Source: CAYFPO01 sp964345035 (lineage in GTDB: Bacteria > Fidelibacterota > Marinisomatia > SCGC-AAA003-L08 > GCA-002704045). From it: a DNA stretch of 17,120 bases. Positions 6,332 to 14,190 of the stretch are shown one piece after another (the stretch's first letter is position 1; each line of letters begins with the position of its first letter). Position numbers and translations under genes: made by a program. A model generated the notes under the pieces. That model searched no databases. It was given only the letters and a program-made list of their open reading frames with translations, and was not told the DNA's origin. Where the stretch lies: positions 1 to 17,120 of the forward strand of contig CAYFPO010000034.1 of the NCBI GenBank assembly GCA_964345035.1, written 5' to 3'.

Positions 6332-9300
6332 TTATTTTAAAAGTAACACTTTTTGGGTGTGAATTATTTGTCCTATACGCAACCGAACAAAATACACTCC
6401 GCTGTTTAATTGTTCTCCATTCCACTGAACAAAATGGTCACCGGGGTGTTGACTTTCATTCACCAATTCGGATACTTCCCTGCCTTGAATATCAAAAACT
6501 GAAATCCGAACGATTGACTCAAATGGTAATGCATAATGCAGTTTAGTAACGGGATTAAAGGGGTTGGGAAAATTAGGGTATAAAATAAATTCATTGGGTA
6601 CAGAAATTATTTCGGCTGAGATGGGTTTTATATCATGACTGGTTATTATATTCGAGTTAATTTCCAATTCACCAGTATAATTCAAAGTAATATTATCTAA
6701 TGGAATGTTAGAGTCAATAGTAAAAATTAATATAATACTTTCATTATAATATATATTCCAGCCGTTCGGCAAATCGGCATCCAGGGAATTCACATCACCA
6801 GTATATTCAATTTGGGCTCCTGCGATCTTACCATCTGCGGTGATGGAAATAGTTTCATCTGCAACAAATATTTTGGCATTACTTATTGTTTCACCTCGAA
6901 TCAATAAATCTCCCAGAATAATATTTACTATAGCAACAACATCCAGTATATCGAGAGATTCATCACCATTTATATCACCTGCCCAGAATTCATAACTGGT
7001 TGGAGTTTCCAATTCCAGTATAAAATATACAACCCGAATGATATCCAAGACATCCACTGTGCCGTCTTGATTCACATCACCGGATAGTCCTCCGCTACTG
7101 GTTACAATATTCGACATTCCGCTTTCGTTCCCTGTAGAATCAACCGCAGTGACTGCATATTCCATAGTCTCTTCCGGGAACTCATACACATAGATTGAGG
7201 CTGTAGTGCTGTCAACATCTTCGTCCCATTCCAATCCAAAAATTCGTGAATATATAAAGTAATTCTGAAAATCCGTTTCTGTATTTGCATTCCATTCCAG
7301 GATGATTTCACCTCCGTCATTTTCAAGGGTTAATCCGGTAGGTGCATCTGGAGGATTATTATTTACAGAATATCCATAAAATATATCTGATTCAATTCCC
7401 TGATAGGTTACCTTGAATGCATGGAGATTCAGAGATTCTGCGGTCGAATCTGCAATGGTTGGCGCCACTGCAAAATATTCATCCCAACCGTATGCTCCGA
7501 ATGTTCCCACACTGATCCAGCCGTTGCCCTGAAATTCTCTGAATATTTCATAGAAAATTCCATTGGGTTCGGTGTCTAAATATACCGGCTCTATATTAAG
7601 CATTACCCAACCTCCGTCATCACCCGGCTGGTCTGAAATTGAATTGATTACGGGTGTTTCATTTACATTCGTTGTGGTGCACGCTTCATTGGATTCCTGA
7701 ATGACTACACCATCAATGATAGCTCCTACTATGTAGCAATGGGTCTCCCCTGCTCCCAAACCAGTATGAATAAAACTTGTTTCCAGTATATTCATTGCAA
7801 TTACAATTCCATCTGCATACACAATGTAGGATAACACGTTACAATCGTATGGGCATGAATCTTCATCCTCATCTTCATTACATTCATCATCACCGCAATA
7901 TGATGGCAGATTAACCAAACCGGTTCCAATGCTCCAGTTTACAGGTATCCAATCATAATTTACAATTTCAAAACTATCATTAAGGAAACCATTGAAAGGT
8001 GAATCAGAATCTGATATCATAACATCCTGCCCGATTAATCCAGGATCATAGGATGCTTCAATGATTAATAAAACTTCAGACCCGGGTGGTATATCATCAT
8101 CTTCATCCGACTCCATTACTATTACGGTGGATGGTGTCAGCCAGTTTACATTCATATCGGCTTCTTCAGAAGATCCGCCATATATATCCTCTATTGTAAG
8201 AATATCTTCCGGTTCCAAAGTAAAGTTAAATGCAGTGATCGGTTCAGGATTTGTCATATATACCTGTAGTGTCACATTACCGAAGCCATCATCATTGATT
8301 TCATTTACAATCACCTGCAATGTTTCGTCTGGTCTTAAATTCAAACTATCCGGTTCTGTCCAGTCCAAAAAGATTTGATGATCACCGCCTGTTACGATCA
8401 GATTCATTGGACCACCAGGCTCCGGATCACCTTCGCAGTCATCCGGACAATTTTCATGGTCTTCACCTTCTCCACAATATCCATCACCACAATACCCTTC
8501 ACAGGCATTATCACCAAAACAGATTCCACATGTATCCAAATCATCGGGATCGCAACAATCGCCATTGGTATCCTCAACATAATTTCCACCACAGCTACCG
8601 GCACAATCATAATAATTGTAATAACATTCTGGATATGGATCATCATCATTTTCTACAAATCCCGGTGGCTGTTCACAAGCATCCATACTGTCATCCGGAT
8701 CACCTAGTCCATCACCATCAATATCTGAATAAAATGTCACAAGTTCACAATCAATAGATGCACATGCTTCATTGGAAGGTAGGGATGTTACAATCTGATT
8801 TGTTGCCGTGACAGTGTAGCAATATACAGAATCTGGTATAAGTCCTTCTGAATCAACATAAGATGTGTCCTCCCATCCAGAAATAATCATATCTTCTACA
8901 CGGAATATCGTATAGGTAATATCACCTCCACAATCCTGTGGGCAATTCTCATAGTTTTCTCCTTCTTCACAGAATCCATCACCACAGTATCCTCCTTCGA
9001 TTAAACCAGTACCAAGAAGCCAGGTAGTTGGTACCCAGTCATCAGATATTACATTATCAAAACCATCTACAAACACAGTTGGGGGGAACCCCTCATCAAT
9101 TAATATGGGAGTATTGATATCTTCTAAATCATAATGACCTGCTACATATAACAACACACCAGATTCTGTTATTAGCCCATCTCCTTCATCTAAATCTGTG
9201 AAGATATTATCACTGGTAACATAAATCGAAAAATTTGTTTCCTGAATCAGCCCACCCAAAGGTGCAATACTATCTAAAACATACAATCCACCGGTATCAA

Positions 9301-11974
9301 AAGAAATGCTGAATCCTGCAATATCATTCCCTGAATTATCAATACTCAGTTCAAAAACCATGTTGCCTTCACCATTATCCTGTACATCACTCACTGTTGC
9401 TGAAAGCAGAGGCATACGTCCGGGATCAATATCTGTACTTACAGATGTCCATGACAGTGTTATTGAATTATCACTTCCAATAGCGGTTAATACAGGTGGT
9501 TCAATTCCTTCACAGGATTGATCATCTCCAAAGCATATTCCACAGAGATCAATATCAGATTGATCACAGCAGTCTCCATAAATATCATTCTCAAAACTAC
9601 CGCCGCATACATTCATACAATCATAATAATTTTCAAAACAATATGGATACAGATCATCATCATTCCCCACATATCCGGGAGGTGGTTCAGGATCACAGGT
9701 CACCATACTTTCATCAGGATCACCCAACCCATCATTATCATTATCTTCATACCAAGTATATTCTATACAAGTGGTAGTTGTGCAAGACAGATCAGAAAAA
9801 TCCGATTCCTTTGGTTCTTCAATATACTGTGCAGTAGCACTAACCTGATAACAATATTCCACTTCCGGTTCTAAACCTGTATCTGTGTAGATTGTCTCCT
9901 CGTATTCATTTAAAATTGTTTCTATTCCGCCACCGGGCGGTATAAACCGCTGTACAGTATATGTTATAGGTGGAGGACAATCTCCGGGACAGGTTTCTAC
10001 TCCTTCTGAATCTGATAAATAGGCTTCATCTGTGGAACATATTCCATCTCCACAGAATCCAATATTTTCTACTCCATTACCAACTTCCCAGATTGTTTCC
10101 ATCCAGCTATGAGGTATAACAGATTCATTAGGAGCTGAAAATGCAGTATTTAGTGTATCGTGATTTAATGTATCTAAAAAACTGCTCTGAGTAATATCAA
10201 ATCCTGCCCAGAATTTGGTTAATATGCCTTCTCCAACCGGAATATCTTGGTCGGTAGGATTTATGGCTGCTAAAATATGTCCTTCATTATTGATCGTTAC
10301 CTGCATGTCTGCATCTTCTGCTAATCCTCCGAACCCATAACCCTCATCAAATACCAATGCATTTAATGATGAAACCAGTGTTATACTGAATCCTGCAATG
10401 GGTACTGCATTTATCATGGATATTTCAATTAACACTGAATCTTCAATGGTCTCTATTTCACTGACAAATGCCAGAATATCCTGAGTTGCATAATTGGTTT
10501 CCGGTAATTCAGATTGATCCCAACTGATATTTATCTGTGATTCATCAATGGTTTCTGCTGTCACATTTTCCGGAGTTGTTGGCGGAACACAGGTAGAACC
10601 ATCTCCATTACAAATACCACAATCATCGGGTTCTGCATCTCCAAAACAATCGTTGTTACAATCATAAGCGCCCCCATAAGTAAATTGATCATCATAAAAT
10701 GAACATTCAACACCGGTAGAACCTGAACAGCATTGCTCACATTCATCAATATATGCACTACCATCACAAATTCCATTGCAGTCATAGGCACCGCCAAAAT
10801 CATCTTCATTTAACCAGTAGGAACATTCTGTACCGCTCAATCCATCACAACATGCACCACAATCGTCAACATACGAACAACCTGCATCTCCCATATTAAA
10901 CATGCAGTAATTATCCAATTCTGATAAATATTGATCTTCAGACATTTGTTCACCATTAAAATCTACTCCGTTAAAACAATCACCATTGCAGTCAAAGGGA
11001 CTCAATCCTTCAACATTCGGACAATCAGGCCATTCATCTAAATTATTTCCTACAAAATTTTCAGGAGTTTCATATCCACAGGAAATCACGAAAACTGCTG
11101 GATCTCCCAATCCATCCTGGTCTAAATCCTCAAACCAAGGTTGTGTGATACAGTCAGTCATTACACATGCTTCTTCAGTTAGTTCAGAAGTAGAAAATGG
11201 ATTTACTGCATTTGCAGCATAACAGTACATAGTTTCAGGCTCTAATCCTTCATCTAAAAATGATGTGGTTACCATGTTCTCAACAATTAATGTGTTGTCC
11301 CTGTAGAGATTATATACAACAGGGATATCACAATCAAAGGGACAGGTAAAATAAGTTTGGTCATCTTCGCAGGTACATTCAGGGTTGGAAAGTGATCCGA
11401 TTCCAATTTGCCATATAACCGGGTGCCATTGATGCAGTATGTATCCTCCATCACCTGAAATAAATCCTAAGGATTCACTATCCTGACCTATGGTTGCAAT
11501 TGTTCCAATATTGTCAATATTATATGTCCCTGTGAGGTAAACCAGTATATTTCCTTCGGCATCAGGAACGATGGGATAATCTCCTGATCCCATGACTGTA
11601 TTATATCCAAGTGGTAGTACTGACATTCCCACGGAATCAGCCATACCACCGAAGGCATTGTTTATCGAAATATCTCCAACTGTAGATGAGATTGTAAAAT
11701 TGAAGCCAAATATCGGTGTGTCGTTCTGCATGAATACAGACAGGATTAAATTTCCTGCACCATCATCCTCAATATCGGATATATAAGTTGTTACTACATA
11801 GTCATTTACAGGTACATCCCAATTCAATTGGATTGACTGATGATCTACCATTTCTGCGGTAAAATTGGCTGGTGGATCCTGTGTAAGAAGTAATCCAGCC
11901 AATGAAATTAGACCGATTAATGTTTTATAGATTTTTATTTGATCCTCCTGAATATTATTCTTTATTTTCACCAT
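6332..11974 (-). CDS. Giant secreted cysteine-rich protein with FN3, cohesin-like, dockerin and T9SS sorting domains
   Basis: Residue numbers count from the ATG at 11974 (1,880 residues). A hydrophobic signal peptide lies at about 13-32 (KIYKTLIGLISLAGLLLTQ), then four modules start near 33, 467, 825 and 1188. Each module opens with FN3 strands A-B ending in a Trp (for example SITLSW), then a cohesin-like beta-domain of about 140 residues. A CGDGxC...CPxDC motif follows, then the rest of the FN3 domain, then in modules 1-3 a DxDxDGLGDP calcium-type loop and a Cys-rich DCxGxCGG/CGICFGD stretch. After that come a Cys-free beta-domain (1440-1541), an uninterrupted FN3 (1542-1626) and a two-loop dockerin (1632-1690; DVNQDGTVD and DINGDESLD). 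Another cohesin-like domain (1694-1794) precedes a type A T9SS tail (1795-1880; YPNFPNPFNP, then SGVYFVRL and KVLLLK). It should pass the inner membrane by Sec and the outer membrane by T9SS. The start is uncertain: see the ATA observation. The role is probably adhesion or surface scaffolding; no catalytic domain was seen. Confidence 0.9.
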   Translation of the reverse strand: MVKIKNNIQEDQIKIYKTLIGLISLAGLLLTQDPPANFTAEMVDHQSIQLNWDVPVNDYVVTTYISDIEDDGAGNLILSVFMQNDTPIFGFNFTISSTVGDISINNAFGGMADSVGMSVLPLGYNTVMGSGDYPIVPDAEGNILVYLTGTYNIDNIGTIATIGQDSESLGFISGDGGYILHQWHPVIWQIGIGSLSNPECTCEDDQTYFTCPFDCDIPVVYNLYRDNTLIVENMVTTSFLDEGLEPETMYCYAANAVNPFSTSELTEEACVMTDCITQPWFEDLDQDGLGDPAVFVISCGYETPENFVGNNLDEWPDCPNVEGLSPFDCNGDCFNGVDFNGEQMSEDQYLSELDNYCMFNMGDAGCSYVDDCGACCDGLSGTECSYWLNEDDFGGAYDCNGICDGSAYIDECEQCCSGSTGVECSFYDDQFTYGGAYDCNNDCFGDAEPDDCGICNGDGSTCVPPTTPENVTAETIDESQINISWDQSELPETNYATQDILAFVSEIETIEDSVLIEISMINAVPIAGFSITLVSSLNALVFDEGYGFGGLAEDADMQVTINNEGHILAAINPTDQDIPVGEGILTKFWAGFDITQSSFLDTLNHDTLNTAFSAPNESVIPHSWMETIWEVGNGVENIGFCGDGICSTDEAYLSDSEGVETCPGDCPPPITYTVQRFIPPGGGIETILNEYEETIYTDTGLEPEVEYCYQVSATAQYIEEPKESDFSDLSCTTTTCIEYTWYEDNDNDGLGDPDESMVTCDPEPPPGYVGNDDDLYPYCFENYYDCMNVCGGSFENDIYGDCCDQSDIDLCGICFGDDQSCEGIEPPVLTAIGSDNSITLSWTSVSTDIDPGRMPLLSATVSDVQDNGEGNMVFELSIDNSGNDIAGFSISFDTGGLYVLDSIAPLGGLIQETNFSIYVTSDNIFTDLDEGDGLITESGVLLYVAGHYDLEDINTPILIDEGFPPTVFVDGFDNVISDDWVPTTWLLGTGLIEGGYCGDGFCEEGENYENCPQDCGGDITYTIFRVEDMIISGWEDTSYVDSEGLIPDSVYCYTVTATNQIVTSLPSNEACASIDCELVTFYSDIDGDGLGDPDDSMDACEQPPGFVENDDDPYPECYYNYYDCAGSCGGNYVEDTNGDCCDPDDLDTCGICFGDNACEGYCGDGYCGEGEDHENCPDDCEGDPEPGGPMNLIVTGGDHQIFLDWTEPDSLNLRPDETLQVIVNEINDDGFGNVTLQVYMTNPEPITAFNFTLEPEDILTIEDIYGGSSEEADMNVNWLTPSTVIVMESDEDDDIPPGSEVLLIIEASYDPGLIGQDVMISDSDSPFNGFLNDSFEIVNYDWIPVNWSIGTGLVNLPSYCGDDECNEDEDEDSCPYDCNVLSYIVYADGIVIAMNILETSFIHTGLGAGETHCYIVGAIIDGVVIQESNEACTTTNVNETPVINSISDQPGDDGGWVMLNIEPVYLDTEPNGIFYEIFREFQGNGWISVGTFGAYGWDEYFAVAPTIADSTAESLNLHAFKVTYQGIESDIFYGYSVNNNPPDAPTGLTLENDGGEIILEWNANTETDFQNYFIYSRIFGLEWDEDVDSTTASIYVYEFPEETMEYAVTAVDSTGNESGMSNIVTSSGGLSGDVNQDGTVDVLDIIRVVYFILELETPTSYEFWAGDINGDESLDILDVVAIVNIILGDLLIRGETISNAKIFVADETISITADGKIAGAQIEYTGDVNSLDADLPNGWNIYYNESIILIFTIDSNIPLDNITLNYTGELEINSNIITSHDIKPISAEIISVPNEFILYPNFPNPFNPVTKLHYALPFESIVRISVFDIQGREVSELVNESQHPGDHFVQWNGEQLNSGVYFVRLRIGQIIHTQKVLLLK
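7673..11878 (-). repeat. Four large repeated modules within the giant protein gene
   Basis: Modules cover about 10583-11878, 9509-10582, 8423-9508 and 7673-8422. Protein lengths are about 432, 358, 362 and 250 residues. The first is longer because of an extra cysteine-rich stretch and the last is shorter because it lacks the calcium-type loop and the Cys-rich tail. Identity is moderate, seen at the level of motif order rather than as long exact DNA repeats, which implies old duplication with divergence. Confidence 0.8.
10634..10873 (-). repeat. Two tandem 120-bp (40-residue) cysteine-rich repeats
   Basis: In the first module, residues 368-406 and 408-446 (from the ATG at 11974) share one spacing: Y-x-D-x-C-x-x-CC, then G-x-EC-S, then FGGAYDC or YGGAYDC, then C-x-G. 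The two units are offset by exactly 40 residues. The region from residue 200 to 462 contains 28 cysteines, pointing to a disulfide-stabilised or metal-binding extracellular segment. Confidence 0.75.
11944..11949 (-). promoter_or_regulatory. Perfect Shine-Dalgarno AGGAGG in front of an ATA codon
   Basis: AGGAGG on the minus strand is followed by ATCAA and then ATA (11936-11938), AAA, ATC, TAT. The predicted product from that ATA would be a textbook signal peptide. No ATG, GTG or TTG stands at suitable spacing. The in-frame candidates upstream (TTG 11992, ATG 11974, GTG 11971) have no such site. Confidence 0.6.
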
Positions 11975-12012
11975 ACATAGAACGATTGCCAATCATGAAC
12001 ATACTACAATTT

Positions 12013-12040
12013 AATTTATTAGTAAAGTGATACTCATCAA
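12013..12040 (-). promoter_or_regulatory. Weak candidate promoter for the giant T9SS gene
   Basis: Minus-strand TTGATG (12035-12040) and TAAATT (12013-12018) are separated by 16 bp in the 134-bp gap downstream of sfsA. The region also has a small palindrome, CGTTA/TAACG (12062-12073). The match is modest and AT-rich DNA gives such hits by chance. Confidence 0.25.
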
Positions 12041-12108
12041 TTATTTCTTTCCATTTTTCCACGTTATGTAACGGATAATGGCTAAAATTTAGGTAGAATA
12101 TACGCATA

Positions 12109-12825
12109 TTAACCAATTTTGTCAAATTTGAAAGGTAAATTTCCTGAAAATATTATTTTATTCGGAAATACCGTAAATTTAATGCTATGAACTGCTACAC
12201 CTGAATCCCATGCAGTTCTCAGATTTTCGGCAAATTTGGGGTCACATTCAGTATTTGCCATACAAAAATCAGCATCATCTCTTTGGACTACAAATAAAAC
12301 TGCAGTCTTATACCCCTTTCCAGTTAAATCAGTCAAATGTTTAAGATGCTTTGTGCCTCTGGACGTGACCGCATCCGGAAACATTGCAATACGGTTTTTT
12401 ACTAAAGTGACTGATTTTACTTCAAGAACTAATCTGGCTTCACCTTTTTTGAGAAAAAAATCAAACCTGCTTTTTCCAAAGAGCTTTTCCCGTTGGATCA
12501 ATTCCCAATCAGAAAATTGTTTAATGGAATTGGTTTTCAATAATTTGTTAACACAAAAATTTGGTAGAAGTGTATTAACAGAAATTAATTGTTCACCCAA
12601 ATATACCATCTGAGTGGAATATTTTGTTTTTCTTTGCGGGCCATTTTCTCTTTTTACCAATACTTTTGCACCGGGTTGCAATAATTCCTCCAACCTTCCG
12701 GGATCAGGCAAATGACATTCCACTATTTCCTTTTGTAAATTTACCCTTACTAAAAACCTATTCGGTCTGTCGATAAATACCGCAGGTAATAATTTCCAAT
12801 TAAGTGATATTTCTCTATTTGACAT
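12109..12825 (-). CDS. sfsA: DNA/RNA-binding SfsA family protein
   Basis: The 238 residues match SfsA end to end: RPNRFLVRV (20-28), CHLPDPGRLEELL (37-49), KSRFDFFL (118-125), LEVKSVTL (134-141) and FPDAVTSRGTKHLKHL (149-164). The D122 / E135-x-K137 arrangement is the PD-(D/E)xK nuclease-like core of the family; the N-terminal part is an OB-like nucleic-acid-binding region. E. coli SfsA was first linked to maltose gene expression, but the function in other phyla is not settled. It is cytosolic. The ATG at 12825 has no clear Shine-Dalgarno sequence. It is divergent from yqgE with 31 bp between start codons, and the promoter of yqgE overlaps its first codon, so the two may influence each other's transcription. 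Confidence 0.93.
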   Translation of the reverse strand: MSNREISLNWKLLPAVFIDRPNRFLVRVNLQKEIVECHLPDPGRLEELLQPGAKVLVKRENGPQRKTKYSTQMVYLGEQLISVNTLLPNFCVNKLLKTNSIKQFSDWELIQREKLFGKSRFDFFLKKGEARLVLEVKSVTLVKNRIAMFPDAVTSRGTKHLKHLTDLTGKGYKTAVLFVVQRDDADFCMANTECDPKFAENLRTAWDSGVAVHSIKFTVFPNKIIFSGNLPFKFDKIG

Positions 12826-12846
12826 AAGTTAATTTTGTTGTAAATT
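12819..12846 (+). promoter_or_regulatory. Near-consensus promoter for yqgE overlapping the sfsA start
   Basis: TTGACA (12819-12824) is a perfect -35. After 16 bp comes TAAATT (12841-12846) as -10. The predicted transcription start is about 12853, only about four bases before the yqgE ATG at 12857. No Shine-Dalgarno sequence precedes that ATG, so the mRNA would be practically leaderless. Confidence 0.55.
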
Positions 12847-12856
12847 TTTCGCAGTT

Positions 12857-13402
12857 ATGAATTTTACAAATCAATTTTTAATCTCAATGCCGCATATGGC
12901 AGACCAAATTTTTGGGCGTAGTCTCATATATATTTGTGAACATGATGAAAAAGGGGCAATGGGTCTGATTATTAATAAACCATTCCCAAATGACAAAGCA
13001 GAATTAATCCTGGAAAAAACAGGTTTAAATAAGATTTCACCTAATCCAGGAATTTATCTGGGTGGTCCTGTAGACATTAACAATGGATTTTTCCTCCATC
13101 AGTCAACATATAACACCAAAGGAACCCACCAAATTTCTGACAATTTGTCCATTACTTCAAACAACTCTGTAATAGAAGATATAACAAATGGACAGGGTCC
13201 GGAACAGTTTCGTTTTTCTCTGGGTTATGCCGGCTGGGGCGAAGGTCAACTAAATAGAGAAGTAGAAAATGGTGATTGGCTAGTTATGCCTTCCAATCAA
13301 GAGATTATTTTTAATTTACCTGATGAACAGAAATGGCGGCAAGCTGCATTGCAGTTCGGAATTGATATTATGGATGTCAGCGGCAATACCGGGATTGCCT
13401 GA
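12857..13402 (+). CDS. yqgE: YqgE/AlgH family protein (UPF0301)
   Basis: The 181-residue protein carries the family hallmarks: FLISMPHMADQIFGRSLIYI (7-26) followed directly by CEHDEKGAMGLIINKP, then GGPVDINNGFFLH (68-80), then SLGYAGWGEGQLNREVENGDW (about 121-141), the most conserved stretch. The length is as usual for the family. It is a cytosolic protein of unknown biochemical function; AlgH was named from alginate regulation in Pseudomonas, and wider roles are not established. It is divergent from sfsA and converges on radC with only 10 bp between the stop codons, with no separate terminator visible. The ATG choice is supported by a near-consensus promoter just upstream and by the family's N-terminus. 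Confidence 0.94.
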   Translation: MNFTNQFLISMPHMADQIFGRSLIYICEHDEKGAMGLIINKPFPNDKAELILEKTGLNKISPNPGIYLGGPVDINNGFFLHQSTYNTKGTHQISDNLSITSNNSVIEDITNGQGPEQFRFSLGYAGWGEGQLNREVENGDWLVMPSNQEIIFNLPDEQKWRQAALQFGIDIMDVSGNTGIA

Positions 13403-13412
13403 TTTTCTTTTA

Positions 13413-14144
13413 TTACAGTAGCCCTCTATCCGAAAATGATGTAAAGCTGTCTCCTGCAATGATCAGGTGATCGTGTACAGATACATCGATTGTCTCACAT
13501 GCTGATCTCAATTTTTTTGTTATTACAATATCATCTTTTGACGGATTTGGATTGCCGGAAGGGTGATTGTGTACAAATATAACTGCAGCTGCATCTTTTT
13601 CAAGAATTAATTTAATAACTTCGCGGGGATAAACCGCACTCACGGTTAAAGTCCCTTCAAATAATTCTACAAGATCCAAGATCTGATTTCTTCCGTTCAG
13701 CAGAATCACCATAAAGACCTCACGGTTTCTGTTTGAAAGATTTAATTTTAAATATTTTATTACTTGTTCTGAAGATTGAACAAAGTTTTCTCCGATCACA
13801 CTCTCCCTTAAATACCTCTCGGAAACAGCTTTTACTAATTTCAGCCCAAATACATTCGCGGGTCCGATTCCTTTGACAGATTGGAGTAATCTCGGGGAAG
13901 CTTCGAGAACACCTCTGAGTGAATTGAATTTTTTGATGAGCACTTTTGCAGCGGTTTTCTGGTCTCGTCGGTGATCAGCAAGTTTTAACAATAATTCTAT
14001 CACTTCATAATCCAGAAAACCTTTCAGTCCGCCTTCTAGAAAGCGCTTCCGTAATCGGGCATAATGCCCCTGATTGTTATTTGTATTTTTCATATATGGC
14101 TGGTGATTCTTATTTAAAATTACAGGCATTTTCCTATTATTCAA
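13413..14144 (-). CDS. radC: RadC/MPN-JAMM domain protein (DNA repair-type)
   Basis: An N-terminal helical region begins GHYARLRKRFLEGG (26-39), a helix-hairpin-helix follows (about 88-105, SVKGIGPANVFG), and the C-terminal JAMM (MPN+) domain has E142 and the zinc motif H192-x-H194-PSGNPNPS-x-x-D205. All catalytic positions are present, so it could be an active metalloprotease-fold enzyme. The name radC comes from a disputed E. coli repair phenotype, and the true substrate is unknown. The start is uncertain: TTG at 14144, ATG at 14129 or ATG at 14093. None has a good Shine-Dalgarno sequence, and the last (226 residues) fits the usual family N-terminus best. It is divergent from sdaA, 46 bp apart. 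Confidence 0.92.
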   Translation of the reverse strand: MNNRKMPVILNKNHQPYMKNTNNNQGHYARLRKRFLEGGLKGFLDYEVIELLLKLADHRRDQKTAAKVLIKKFNSLRGVLEASPRLLQSVKGIGPANVFGLKLVKAVSERYLRESVIGENFVQSSEQVIKYLKLNLSNRNREVFMVILLNGRNQILDLVELFEGTLTVSAVYPREVIKLILEKDAAAVIFVHNHPSGNPNPSKDDIVITKKLRSACETIDVSVHDHLIIAGDSFTSFSDRGLL

Positions 14145-14190
14145 ATACTATTCATATCTAATTTTAAATTGTTTTTAGTAATGAATAACT

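Noticed and set aside
6225..6546. Short frames on both strands around the 3' end of the giant gene
   Set aside because: They overlap the conserved T9SS tail in other frames or fall in the non-coding gap, with no domain or ribosome site support.
8320..8757. Plus-strand open frames rich in histidine (also 9496-9777)
   Set aside because: These are antisense shadows of the Asp-, Gly- and Cys-rich repeats of the giant protein; the reverse complement of GAT-rich codons gives His- and Ile-rich reading frames. No ribosome site or known domain was seen.
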